DNA of 49,934 bases from Akkermansia sp. Lineage in GTDB: Bacteria; Verrucomicrobiota; Verrucomicrobiia; Verrucomicrobiales; Akkermansiaceae. The stretch spans positions 1 through 49,934 of the forward strand of contig JAFURE010000002.1 in NCBI GenBank assembly GCA_017471985.1, written 5' to 3'. Below are positions 17,197 through 25,700 of this stretch, piece after piece. The position numbers were made by a program, and so were the translations under genes. The notes beneath the pieces are model-generated. The model did not search any database and had not been told where the DNA came from. It worked only from the letters and a program-made list of their open reading frames with translations. Numbering within the stretch: the stretch's first letter is position 1; every line of letters starts with the position of its first letter.

Positions 17197-18279
17197 TCAG
17201 GTGGCTGATATGGCTTTAGCTATGCATTCTGCCGCATCGGGGCGGGCCTGAGCTCGCATAGCCTCCTCCATGGCCGTGCGAGCGGCATCGTTCATGATGG
17301 TTCCATGCACGAAGTCATGGACTTTATCGACTGTCAGTTCAGACTGTTGGTACATGACTGCAGCTCCGGCGTCGATGAACACCCGGGCATTGAAACTCTG
17401 ATGGTCGTCTGCTGCAAAGGGGAAGGGTACCAGCAGGCAGGCCTTGCCGATAAAGGAGAGCTCAGTGAGGGTGGAGGCCCCGGAGCGGGCAATCACGCCG
17501 TCTGCTGCGGCATAGGCGGCAGGCATGTCGGAGCAGAAGCCGATTACGGTGATGTTGGGAGCCCCTGCAGCAAGTCCGCTTACTCGCTCATAATCCAGAC
17601 GGCCGGCAATCACAAAATAGTGAACCTCGGGGTCGGCCTTGGCAGCATCGATGAGCAGGCTGTTGAGATTGCGTGCCCCCTGGGAGCCGCCTGTTACCAG
17701 AATGACGGTTTTATCCTGCGGCAGACCGAGCTTTTCCCGGGCTTCTTCCCGGCCGGGAAGGTGGCGTAGTTCATCGCGCACCGGGGTGCCGGTTACGATG
17801 CAGCGATGTCCTCCGAAACGGGCAACTGCTTCCTTCAATCCGACCATAACGGCTGTACACCAGCGTGCTGTCAGTCGGTTTGATTTGCCGGGCATAGCAT
17901 TGCTCTCGTGTACGTAAGTGCGTAGCCCCATGTAGTGGCCTGCCATGACGGGCGGCAGTGAGGTGAAGCCCCCCATGCCGATGACGACGTCGGCCTGCTC
18001 CTTGCGAATGATGCTGCGGCAGGTCAGCCAGGAGCGCAGCATTTTCCACAGAAAGCCGGGCATTTTCGGGGAGAGTGTAGCGGGCTTGGCTATGGCCTGT
18101 ACGGTGTGGAACTTCAGGTCGCCGTATTTGCGTGAGGCCTCGGCATCCACCTCTTTCTGCGAAATAAGCAGCACGGGGTTATGTCCCATGCTGCGTAATT
18201 GCTGAGCCACGGCAATGCCGGGGAAAAGATGCCCGCCGGTACCACCGCAGGCAATGATAACGTTGAGAGCTTTGTTCAT
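17197..18279 (-). CDS. murG: UDP-N-acetylglucosamine transferase MurG
   Basis: A 360-residue GT-B enzyme that adds GlcNAc to lipid I to make lipid II on the inner face of the membrane. The N-terminal glycine loop is ACGGTGGHLFPGIAVAQQL, and GMGGFTSLPPVMAG follows for membrane and acceptor contact. The donor-site region is SGASTLTELSFIGKACLLVPFPFAADDHQ. The length is normal. The ATG overlaps the ftsW stop (ATGA), so the pair is translationally coupled. It is the last recognisable dcw gene in this cluster; murC does not follow. Confidence 0.97.
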   Translation of the reverse strand: MNKALNVIIACGGTGGHLFPGIAVAQQLRSMGHNPVLLISQKEVDAEASRKYGDLKFHTVQAIAKPATLSPKMPGFLWKMLRSWLTCRSIIRKEQADVVIGMGGFTSLPPVMAGHYMGLRTYVHESNAMPGKSNRLTARWCTAVMVGLKEAVARFGGHRCIVTGTPVRDELRHLPGREEAREKLGLPQDKTVILVTGGSQGARNLNSLLIDAAKADPEVHYFVIAGRLDYERVSGLAAGAPNITVIGFCSDMPAAYAAADGVIARSGASTLTELSFIGKACLLVPFPFAADDHQSFNARVFIDAGAAVMYQQSELTVDKVHDFVHGTIMNDAARTAMEEAMRAQARPDAAECIAKAISAT

Positions 18280-19421
18280 GGCTTATTATTTTCCTGTAAT
18301 CTGCGGGCGGGCCAATAGACCTCCCTCTTGATTGGAGTATGTCGCTGTATACTGGTTAGCAGTCCGATGGCAGCTATGGTGAATACCAGATTGGTGCCAC
18401 CGTAGCTGATAAAGGGTAAGGGCAGGCCGGAGTTGGGTAACAGGGAGGTGACCACCATCATGTTGAGCATAGCCGGCCAGAAAATGGTGCACACCAGCCC
18501 CGTTGCCAGCAGGCGGCCGAAGGTGTCGGTTATCTGTAGCGCCAGTACAATGCCTGACAAGGTAAGCACTGTGAAGAGAATCAGTACGCCGGCGGTGCCG
18601 ACCAGCCCCCATTCTTCACCCACTTCGGCAAATATAAAGTCGGTATGTGCAAAGGGCAGGTTGCCGAACTTTTCAATTCCATCACCCAATCCCACGCCGG
18701 TTATACCGCCGCGAGCCAGTGCCAATATGGCAATCCATTGCTGGCGCCCGGCTTCCCGACTGTATTTTTCGGGGTCGAACCAGGCATAGATTCGCTCCAG
18801 TCGGTTGGCACTGCCGGTGGCCTGGTCGAACAGAACCAGTGCTCCCAGCAGAAAGCAGAGAAAGAGCACCCAGGTTCGCACTCCCGCAACGTACATAACA
18901 CAGAACCCAGACATGGCCAGAGCGGCAGCTGTGCCCATATCCTTTTCCACCAGAATGAGCAGGAGGGGTATGCCGAAAATGATACCCGGTGCAATGAAGC
19001 CCCGCCAGAAAGTTCCCGACATTTCTCGGTGAGTGGTATACCAGTGAGCCAGGCAAATCATGAGTACACTTTTGGCCAGCTCGCTGGGCTGAAAGCTCAT
19101 GAACCCGAGGTTAATCCAGCGGTTCTCACCGTTGATGTTCATGCCTACAATGGGCAGAAAGCAACAAATCAGCAGTATAACTGTAAACCACCACATCGGC
19201 TTTATGAATCTGCGCAGAATGTGGTAGTCTATGCAACTGATAGTCAGTGCTAAGCCAAGCCCTAACAGAGCAAACTGGCTCTGTTTTCTCAGGAAAGTGG
19301 CCGGATCCTCGCCCTCGCCCACCGGTGCACACAGTCCGGTACTGGCCACCATCATAATACCCAGAATGAGCAGGGTAATGAAGCAGAACCAGATACAGAT
19401 GATACTAATGCGGGTGGACAT
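18276..19421 (-). CDS. ftsW: Lipid II polymerase / division protein FtsW (SEDS family)
   Basis: A 381-residue polytopic membrane protein of the SEDS family, with about ten membrane segments. It polymerises glycan strands at the septum together with its class B PBP partner (FtsI). Recognisable parts are NRWINLGFMSFQPSELAKSVL, GDGIEKFGNLPFAHTDFIFAEVGEEWG and the C-terminal LPFISYGGTNLVFTIAAIGLL. Its place between lysM and murG in a dcw cluster supports FtsW over RodA. It overlaps murG by 4 bp, and a 23-bp gap separates it from the LysM gene upstream. Confidence 0.95.
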   Translation of the reverse strand: MSTRISIICIWFCFITLLILGIMMVASTGLCAPVGEGEDPATFLRKQSQFALLGLGLALTISCIDYHILRRFIKPMWWFTVILLICCFLPIVGMNINGENRWINLGFMSFQPSELAKSVLMICLAHWYTTHREMSGTFWRGFIAPGIIFGIPLLLILVEKDMGTAAALAMSGFCVMYVAGVRTWVLFLCFLLGALVLFDQATGSANRLERIYAWFDPEKYSREAGRQQWIAILALARGGITGVGLGDGIEKFGNLPFAHTDFIFAEVGEEWGLVGTAGVLILFTVLTLSGIVLALQITDTFGRLLATGLVCTIFWPAMLNMMVVTSLLPNSGLPLPFISYGGTNLVFTIAAIGLLTSIQRHTPIKREVYWPARRLQENNKP

Positions 19422-19444
19422 GGAGCAGAAATCGTGAATTCTGA

Positions 19445-20344
19445 TTAGTTGGCAATACGCAGGGTGTCACCTACACGGATTTTGCCTTCGTTTCCCTTGG
19501 CGATATTGTTGAGCTGCATGAGCTTGGCCACGGTGGTCTTGTGCTTGCGAGCGATACGGGCCAGGGTATCACCACGCTTAATGGTATAGAGCTTGGCTGC
19601 CTCTGTTGCGGCGGCCGCAGCCTGCTGTGCAGCAATCTGACGACCGGCGGCGGAATCTGCACTTACGGGGATATTCAGATAGGTGCCGCAAATGATGTTG
19701 TTGTTGCGGATGTTCGGGTTAGCCTTGCGTATAGCGGCGACTGTTACCTTGTGCTGAGCAGCTATACCGTAAAGGGTATCACCCGTTGCCACAAGGTGTT
19801 TTACTGTCGCCTGCTGTACCGGAGCTGCGGGAGCCGGAGTTTCAACAACAGGAGCAGGTGTTTCAACAGGCTCAACTGCAACCTCTTCAACAACAGGAGG
19901 TGTCACAATTTCCGGTTCGGTAGCTACCACGGCCGGTTCAGCCTGAGCCGGTGCCTGAGTGATGTGGCCGGTCGCGGCAACCTCAGTGCGAACCGGGTTG
20001 GCTACAGGGCCATCTACAGGCTGGGGAAGTACATCGTTGACAGGTGCTGCCGGAGTGGCCGGTGCAACCGGTGCAGGGGGGGCTGTGAGGGTGGCCTCGG
20101 CTATGGGGCCGGCCTCGCCCGACTTAATTTTACCGCGTAGAATCACACCACCGATAACGATGAGGTGAATGAGCAACAGCCCAACAATGAGTCTGACGAT
20201 TGTGGTGCTGTTGTGGCGGTCTTCCACCAGCCCCATATTGCCATGGTACTTGAAGGTTTTGTTGATGAATGTGCGGATGAAATGTTTCTTAGGCTTCACA
20301 CGAGCCATGTCTGAGTTGCGGAAAGTAGAGGATTGACGCTTCAT
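19445..20344 (-). CDS. Membrane-anchored protein with two LysM domains
   Basis: A 299-residue protein with a short basic cytoplasmic N-terminus (residues 1-45), one membrane segment (about 48-68), a Pro/Ala/Val/Glu-rich spacer (75-175), and two LysM domains. These are KHLVATGDTLYGIAAQHK...GTYLNIP (about 180-228) and KLYTIKRGDTLARIARKHK...GDTLRI (about 250-298). LysM domains bind peptidoglycan GlcNAc, so the protein should link the membrane to the wall. A position between murD and ftsW suggests a role in septal wall synthesis, comparable only by analogy to FtsN-like or amidase-activating LysM proteins; no catalytic domain is present. An internal ATG (MARVKPKKHF, 20308) is an alternative start. 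Confidence 0.88.
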   Translation of the reverse strand: MKRQSSTFRNSDMARVKPKKHFIRTFINKTFKYHGNMGLVEDRHNSTTIVRLIVGLLLIHLIVIGGVILRGKIKSGEAGPIAEATLTAPPAPVAPATPAAPVNDVLPQPVDGPVANPVRTEVAATGHITQAPAQAEPAVVATEPEIVTPPVVEEVAVEPVETPAPVVETPAPAAPVQQATVKHLVATGDTLYGIAAQHKVTVAAIRKANPNIRNNNIICGTYLNIPVSADSAAGRQIAAQQAAAAATEAAKLYTIKRGDTLARIARKHKTTVAKLMQLNNIAKGNEGKIRVGDTLRIAN

Positions 20345-20368
20345 AAATGGATACAGGGGGGAATGAGA

Positions 20369-21679
20369 TTAAAGATTGAGAGTTTTGAGAACTGCTGCGC
20401 GGAAGCACTCGCCACGCTGAACATAACCGGTAAACTGGTCGAAGGAGGAGGTGCCGGGGGAGAAGAGTACCACATCGCCGGACTTAGCCTCACGGGCTGC
20501 TGCGGCCACTGCCTCCTGCACGGTTTCTACACGGATGGTGCGACATACGGGCGAGAATGTTTCCTCGAGCTGTCCTGCAATCTGTCCAAAGACGACACAG
20601 CAGCGAGCCTTCTCTGCCAGCATGGGGTTGATGGCGGTGTAGTCCAGCCCCTTGTCTTTACCGCCGGCAAGCAGTACGATGGGGCGGGTCTGGGAACGGA
20701 CTGCAGCCTCGGTGGAGTGCAGGTTGGTGCTCTTGGAGTCATTGAGCCACAGTACGCCATCCATCTCGGCTACGGTTTCGCAACGGTGCCCGGGAGGACT
20801 GAAGCTGCGGAGCCCGGCGGAAATCGAGGCATCGCTCAGGCCGACAGCACGGCAGGCCAGAGTGGCAGCCATGGCGTTTTCGGCATTGTGGGCCTGCTCC
20901 AGTGTGGTGCCACGCAGTTGAGTGAGGGGTGTTTCTCCCTCCATGATGTAGCCGTCCTTGTAGGAAAGCTGACCACTTTCGCTGACAGAGGAGAATTCGG
21001 CCACGCGGGGCTTGAGGCCGGGCAGGTTTTCGCCCACTCGCACAATAGCCAGCTGCTCTTCGCTCATGTTTTCGAACACACGCAGCTTGGCATTGAAGTA
21101 GTCCTCAACCTTGGTGTAGCGATCCATGTGGTCGGGGGCGAAGTTCAGCCAGATTGCCACCTCGGGGCGGAAGTCGATGATGGTCTCCATCTGGAATGAG
21201 GAAACCTCGAGCACTGCGAACTCAGGCTGCTCGGGCAGCATGGCCAGTTCGCAGAAGGGATACCCGTAATTACCGCATGCCTTGGCTGTGTGACCGGCCT
21301 GCAGCAGAACATGCTCCAGCAGGGCGGTCGTGGTGGTTTTGCCGTTGGTGCCGGTGATGGCGATGATGCGGCCACTATAGTAGTGATAGCCCAGCTCAAT
21401 CTCACCGATAAGGGGTGCGCCGGCGCAGGTGAATGCCTGAGTCCACGGAATGTCGGCCTCAATGCCGGGGGAGAGTACTACGAGCTCAGCTGCAAAGGAT
21501 TGGGCGTCAGTTTCGCCGGCCCCGGGAACGAAGTTGAGGGCCGTGTCTGCGCAGGTGGCCTGCGGGTTACTGTCGAAAATGCACACCTCGCCGGCACCCC
21601 TGGCGAGAGCCAGACGCGCGGCGGCCACACCACTGCGGCCGCAACCGAGAACTGCTACTTTTTTACCGGTGAGATTCAT
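20369..21679 (-). CDS. murD: UDP-N-acetylmuramoylalanine-D-glutamate ligase
   Basis: A 436-residue cytosolic Mur ligase that adds D-Glu to UDP-MurNAc-L-Ala using ATP. The N-terminal Rossmann-like domain has KVAVLGCGRSGVAAARLAL. The ATP loop GTNGKTTTTALLEH is near residue 110. The family residues LEVSSFQ and NFAPDHMDRY follow, and the C-terminal domain has WLNDSKSTN and LLAGGKDKGLDY. The length is typical. A separate promoter candidate lies 12-20 nt upstream at the mraY-murD junction, so the distal part of the operon may also be expressed on its own. Confidence 0.97.
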   Translation of the reverse strand: MNLTGKKVAVLGCGRSGVAAARLALARGAGEVCIFDSNPQATCADTALNFVPGAGETDAQSFAAELVVLSPGIEADIPWTQAFTCAGAPLIGEIELGYHYYSGRIIAITGTNGKTTTTALLEHVLLQAGHTAKACGNYGYPFCELAMLPEQPEFAVLEVSSFQMETIIDFRPEVAIWLNFAPDHMDRYTKVEDYFNAKLRVFENMSEEQLAIVRVGENLPGLKPRVAEFSSVSESGQLSYKDGYIMEGETPLTQLRGTTLEQAHNAENAMAATLACRAVGLSDASISAGLRSFSPPGHRCETVAEMDGVLWLNDSKSTNLHSTEAAVRSQTRPIVLLAGGKDKGLDYTAINPMLAEKARCCVVFGQIAGQLEETFSPVCRTIRVETVQEAVAAAAREAKSGDVVLFSPGTSSFDQFTGYVQRGECFRAAVLKTLNL

Positions 21680-21697
21680 GGTCGATGAGGGTGGGTG

Positions 21698-21726
21698 ATT
21701 GTACTATATTTTAGTGTCCCAGGCAA
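21698..21726 (-). promoter_or_regulatory. Candidate internal promoter before murD
   Basis: Read leftward: TTGCCT (21721-21726), a 17-bp spacer, and TACAAT (21698-21703). The -35 lies in the end of mraY, and the predicted transcript start is about 12 nt before the murD ATG. Confidence 0.45.
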
Positions 21727-22736
21727 GAGAAAAAGAGCAGTATTCCGACAAATGCCAGAATAGCCGCGACAATCCAGAAACGGACGCAGACCTGAGTCTC
21801 ACTCAGCCCACCCTTCTCGAAATGGTGATGGATGGGGGCCATGCGGAAGATGCGGCGACCCTCACCGAACTTGATGCGGGTAAACTTAAACCAGCCCACC
21901 TGAATCATGACGGAAAGAGCCTCGGCCACAAACACGCCGCCAATGACGACCAGTATCAGCTCCAGGCCGCTGCAAACACCTATGGTGCCCAGCGCGCCAC
22001 CCAATGCCAGAGAGCCCGTATCACCCATGAAAACACGGGCAGGATTGCAGTTGAACCACAGAAAACCGGCGCAGGCTGCGATAATCGGCAGCAGATACGT
22101 GGGCAGGTTAATGCCCCCCGGTACGAATGAGCAAATGGCACAGAATGCAAGTGCCGCAATAATCATGCAGCCGCTTGCCAGACCATCGAGCCCGTCAGTA
22201 AGGTTGACGGCATTGGAAGTGCCGATGATGACGAGGATGGCCAGAGGGATGAAGCCCCAGCTGATATTGAGCAGGCCGTAGAAAGGCACATAAATGTCGC
22301 ACACATCGGGGCAGGCAGAGTACAGGTAGAAGGCACAACCGGTGGCGGCTATGAACTGAAGGGCAATTTTGAACCAGCCGCTTACACCATCGGTGCTCTT
22401 TTTGGTAATTTTGGCATAGTCATCCAGAAAGCCGAGGAATGCTGTAATGAGGGTGACGATGATGCAGCACTGAATGCGAGGGTCGGTCAGGTCGCACACC
22501 AGAAGAGCGGTGAGCAGTACCAGACCGATGAGCATGAGCCCGCCCATGGTGGGGGTGCCGACCTTGCTGCTGTGCTCGGGGGCAAGCACGCCCTTGCGAG
22601 CCTCGCGAATGGGCTGGCCGGCCTTCATGGCGCGCAGTACGGCTATGAGTTTCGGGCCGATGACAAGTGACCCTGCAAAGGGGATAACCATAGCCAGAAT
22701 GGTCAGAAGTTCAGGGGAAATGACAGAGAATAACAT
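21711..22736 (-). CDS. mraY: Phospho-N-acetylmuramoyl-pentapeptide transferase
   Basis: A 341-residue polytopic membrane enzyme that moves phospho-MurNAc-pentapeptide to undecaprenyl phosphate, making lipid I. About ten membrane segments are visible. Family motifs are GTPTMGG with the nearby LTALLV helix, FLDDYAKITKKSTDG, NAVNLTDGLDGLASG, WFNCNPARVFMGDTGSLALGG and APIHHHFEKGG with the catalytic-site histidines. The length is slightly shorter than in E. coli (360). It lies 3 bp after murF, inside the dcw operon. Confidence 0.97.
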   Translation of the reverse strand: MLFSVISPELLTILAMVIPFAGSLVIGPKLIAVLRAMKAGQPIREARKGVLAPEHSSKVGTPTMGGLMLIGLVLLTALLVCDLTDPRIQCCIIVTLITAFLGFLDDYAKITKKSTDGVSGWFKIALQFIAATGCAFYLYSACPDVCDIYVPFYGLLNISWGFIPLAILVIIGTSNAVNLTDGLDGLASGCMIIAALAFCAICSFVPGGINLPTYLLPIIAACAGFLWFNCNPARVFMGDTGSLALGGALGTIGVCSGLELILVVIGGVFVAEALSVMIQVGWFKFTRIKFGEGRRIFRMAPIHHHFEKGGLSETQVCVRFWIVAAILAFVGILLFFSCLGH

Positions 22737-22739
22737 AAC

Positions 22740-24128
22740 TTACTTGGTGGGTTTGAGAGTGGGGAAAAGTTCGTACATGGTATGTTCCATGCCGGCGGAG
22801 CGGGAGCCTTTGAACAGGATGGCATCCCCCGGTTCAATCATGCGGCGCAGGGCGGTGGCTGCCTCATCGGCCGTGCTCACCAGCATGGCCGGTATCGTTT
22901 CGGCGGCGGCCTCGCACAGAGCCAGTGTTTCGGCACATTCGGGGCCGACTACGACAACGGCTGTGTAACCCAGCCCGGCGGCACACATACCTACCTCTGC
23001 ATGGGCGGCTATACCGCCCTCGCCCAACTCGCCCATTTTGCCCAGCACGGCAAAGCAGCGTTTGGGGCCACGCAGGGCGGCCACGGTATGAAGGGCGGCT
23101 TTCATGCTCTCGGGGTTGGCGTTGTAGGTGTCGTCTACAACGGTGAATCCGTCGACTTCTTTACAACCCAGACGCCCCTTGGTGAGAGCGGCAGCGGAAA
23201 GTCCGTCGGCAATCTGTTGCAGGGTGCAGCCGAGTTTCCATCCGGCGGCAGCGGCCAGCAGGCTGTTGCTCACCATGTGAGCACCGGGGACGGGCAGGTT
23301 TACTCGTACCTCGCCCACGCCCTCAATGTGCAGGTCGTAGCTGCTGCCTGCCGTTGTGGAGCGAACGTTGAGAGCTCGAACAGGGCTTTCGCAGCCGCCG
23401 ACGGGCAGGGGGGTGGCTTTCGTACTGGCTGCAATGGTGGCGGCAAAGTCATCTGTTGCCGGGTAAATCATGTACCCCTCCTCGGGCAGGGCTCGGGCGA
23501 CGGTGCACTTCTCTTCGGCAATAGCCTGTCGCGTGCCGAGGTACTCCAGGTGGGCCGAGCCAATGGTGGTGATGATACCAATCTGCGGTTGGGTCATGCG
23601 GCAGAGCGGGGCAAGCTCGCCGGCATGGTTCATGCCCATTTCCCATATGGCGGCTTCGGTGCCTTTTTCTGCGCTGAGAATACTCAGCGGCGTGCCGATG
23701 TGGTTGTTGAGGTTGCCCTTGGTGGCAATGGCATTGAAACGCTGTGAGAGCACCGACAGGCACATGTCCTTGGTGCTGGTCTTGCCGCTGGAGCCGGTAA
23801 GCCCCACCACATGCAGCGGTGCCAGCTGTCCGCGCCACCACAGTGCAAGCTCCTGCAGGGCAATCAGTGTATCGGGTACCAGTATGACTGTGCAGGCCGG
23901 GTCATAGCTGCCCACCAGTCGGCTCACAATCACTGCTGCAGCATCGGCCGAGGCGGCAGCGGCAAAGTTGTTGGCATCGAACCGCTCGCCGCTCAGTGCC
24001 AGGAAAATGCTGCCGGGTACTACTGCGCGGCTGTCGGTGGTAAGCCCGGCTGTGATGTCACGGGTACCCATGGCCACGGCCTGACCGGCGGTGGCGGAAA
24101 TGAGGTCACTGATGGCGATGCTCTGCAT
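22740..24128 (-). CDS. murF: UDP-N-acetylmuramoyl-tripeptide-D-alanyl-D-alanine ligase
   Basis: A 462-residue Mur ligase that adds D-Ala-D-Ala to UDP-MurNAc-tripeptide. The N-terminal domain has GLTTDSRAVVPGSIFLALSGERFDANNF. The ATP loop GLTGSSGKTSTKDM is near residue 113, and EMGMNHAGELAPL and VVDDTYNANPESMKAAL follow. The C-terminal domain ends with ILFKGSRSAGMEHTMYEL. These are classical MurF features, and its place between murE and mraY agrees. It lies 12 bp after murE. Confidence 0.97.
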   Translation of the reverse strand: MQSIAISDLISATAGQAVAMGTRDITAGLTTDSRAVVPGSIFLALSGERFDANNFAAAASADAAAVIVSRLVGSYDPACTVILVPDTLIALQELALWWRGQLAPLHVVGLTGSSGKTSTKDMCLSVLSQRFNAIATKGNLNNHIGTPLSILSAEKGTEAAIWEMGMNHAGELAPLCRMTQPQIGIITTIGSAHLEYLGTRQAIAEEKCTVARALPEEGYMIYPATDDFAATIAASTKATPLPVGGCESPVRALNVRSTTAGSSYDLHIEGVGEVRVNLPVPGAHMVSNSLLAAAAGWKLGCTLQQIADGLSAAALTKGRLGCKEVDGFTVVDDTYNANPESMKAALHTVAALRGPKRCFAVLGKMGELGEGGIAAHAEVGMCAAGLGYTAVVVVGPECAETLALCEAAAETIPAMLVSTADEAATALRRMIEPGDAILFKGSRSAGMEHTMYELFPTLKPTK

Positions 24129-24140
24129 GGTGCGGGGTGG

Positions 24141-25667
24141 TTATTTCTTGCCTTCGGGTTTACGGGAGGGGACGCTGCGCCCCTCGGGGTTTTTCTCCTC
24201 GTAGTATTTGTGTACCACGGCAGAGTCCGAGAAGGTGATGGTCTCGTCCGCAAAAATCTGGTAATTTTCGTGCCCCTTGCCGGCTATGAGGATGCAGTCA
24301 CCGGGACGTGCGTTCTCAAGGGCGGCGCGAATAGCCTCCTCTCGGTCGGTAATGCGGTGCTGCTTCTCCTTGGGGATACCGGGCATGATGTCGTCGATAA
24401 TCTTCTCGGGGTCTTCGGAGCGGGGGTTATCGCTGGTGACGATACACACATCGCTGTAGCGGGCGGCTGCCTCGCCCATGAGCGGGCGCTTGGTGGTGTC
24501 GCGGTCACCGCCGCAACCGAACACGGTGAACACACGCCCCTGACGGCAGAGTTGCTTCATGGTGCGGCACACGTTCTCTACGGCATCGGGAGTGTGGGCG
24601 TAATCCACAAAGCACTGCACGTTGTTCACACTGCTCACCAGTTCCATGCGGCCGGGTACTTGCGGTGACTGTGCCAGGCAGGAGATGGCGTCGCGCACAT
24701 TGATGCCGGCCGAAACGGCACCGGCCAGTGCTGCCAGACTGTTGCTGAGGTTGAACTCGCCGATGAGCGGAGTGCGCACCAGGTAAATTTTGCCTTGATA
24801 GTGCAGTTCGTACTGGCTGCCTTTCAGAGAAACTAAGCGAGGTTCGGCGCGGAAATCGGCATCCTTTGCCAGACCGAAAGTGCGCACGCGCATGATGGGG
24901 CGCAGCTCATCTGCCAGACGGCGGCCGTATTCATCGTCTATATTGATGACGGCTGTGGCCTTGGGGGCTCCGCCGGTAGCCATGCCGGTAAAGAGGAGTT
25001 TCTTGGCCTGATAGTATTCCTCCATGTCACCGTGGTAGTCCAGATGATCCTGAGTCAGGTTGGTGAAAATACCCACGCGGAATTCACAACCGGCGGTGCG
25101 CTGCTGGTGCAGCGCGTGGGAGGATACCTCCATAGCGCAGGCGCGGCAGCCGTTCTTCACCATATCTGCCAACATGGTCTGCAGTTCGGCGCAGCCCGGA
25201 GTGGTGTTGTGCGAGGGCTGGCGCTGAGCTCCGTCATCGTACAGAATGGTGCCGATGAGGCCGGCCTTCTGCCAGGTGGCGCGGAAGATTGCGTTGGTGA
25301 GGTAGCTGATGGTTGTCTTGCCGTTGGTGCCGGTGACACCAAGCAACACGAGCTGCTGGCTGGGAACACCGTTCCAGGCGCTCATGAGCAGACCGTCAGC
25401 CAGGTGGCTGTCAGTCACCTGAACCCAACATACCCCGGCTTGAGTTGCTGCGGTAGGGCAGGGGGTCTCTGCCACGATAGCAACGGCACCGGCAGCAATG
25501 GCGCTGTCAATGGCGCTGTGACCGTCAAACTGTGTGCCCTTCACGGCCACAAAACAGCTGCCCGGTACCACGCGGCGGCTGTCGTCTGTCAGCAGGGTGA
25601 GCGGCTTGTGGAGTTTGCCTGTCACCACGGCTCCGGGGAGCACTGAGAAGAGTTGTTTGCTGTTCAT
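24141..25667 (-). CDS. murE: UDP-MurNAc-L-Ala-D-Glu:meso-DAP ligase
   Basis: A 508-residue Mur ligase that adds the third residue of the murein peptide. The ATP loop is GVTGTNGKTTISYL near residue 110, followed by MEVSSHALHQQR and FTNLTQDHLDYHG. The motif TSDNPRSEDP near residue 412 (DNPR) is the known mark of meso-diaminopimelate-specific enzymes, which indicates a Gram-negative-type DAP murein. The C-terminus ends in a short charged tail (EEKNPEGRSVPSRKPEGKK). It lies 33 bp after ftsI and before murF in the operon. Confidence 0.97.
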   Translation of the reverse strand: MNSKQLFSVLPGAVVTGKLHKPLTLLTDDSRRVVPGSCFVAVKGTQFDGHSAIDSAIAAGAVAIVAETPCPTAATQAGVCWVQVTDSHLADGLLMSAWNGVPSQQLVLLGVTGTNGKTTISYLTNAIFRATWQKAGLIGTILYDDGAQRQPSHNTTPGCAELQTMLADMVKNGCRACAMEVSSHALHQQRTAGCEFRVGIFTNLTQDHLDYHGDMEEYYQAKKLLFTGMATGGAPKATAVINIDDEYGRRLADELRPIMRVRTFGLAKDADFRAEPRLVSLKGSQYELHYQGKIYLVRTPLIGEFNLSNSLAALAGAVSAGINVRDAISCLAQSPQVPGRMELVSSVNNVQCFVDYAHTPDAVENVCRTMKQLCRQGRVFTVFGCGGDRDTTKRPLMGEAAARYSDVCIVTSDNPRSEDPEKIIDDIMPGIPKEKQHRITDREEAIRAALENARPGDCILIAGKGHENYQIFADETITFSDSAVVHKYYEEKNPEGRSVPSRKPEGKK

Positions 25668-25700
25668 GTCTGTTGTGTGTGCTGGGGTGAATATGCGGGG

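Noticed and set aside
20397..21676. Antisense frames opposite murD and neighbouring mur genes as overlapping genes
   Set aside because: They have no start signals, promoters or domains, and follow the codon pattern of the real genes.
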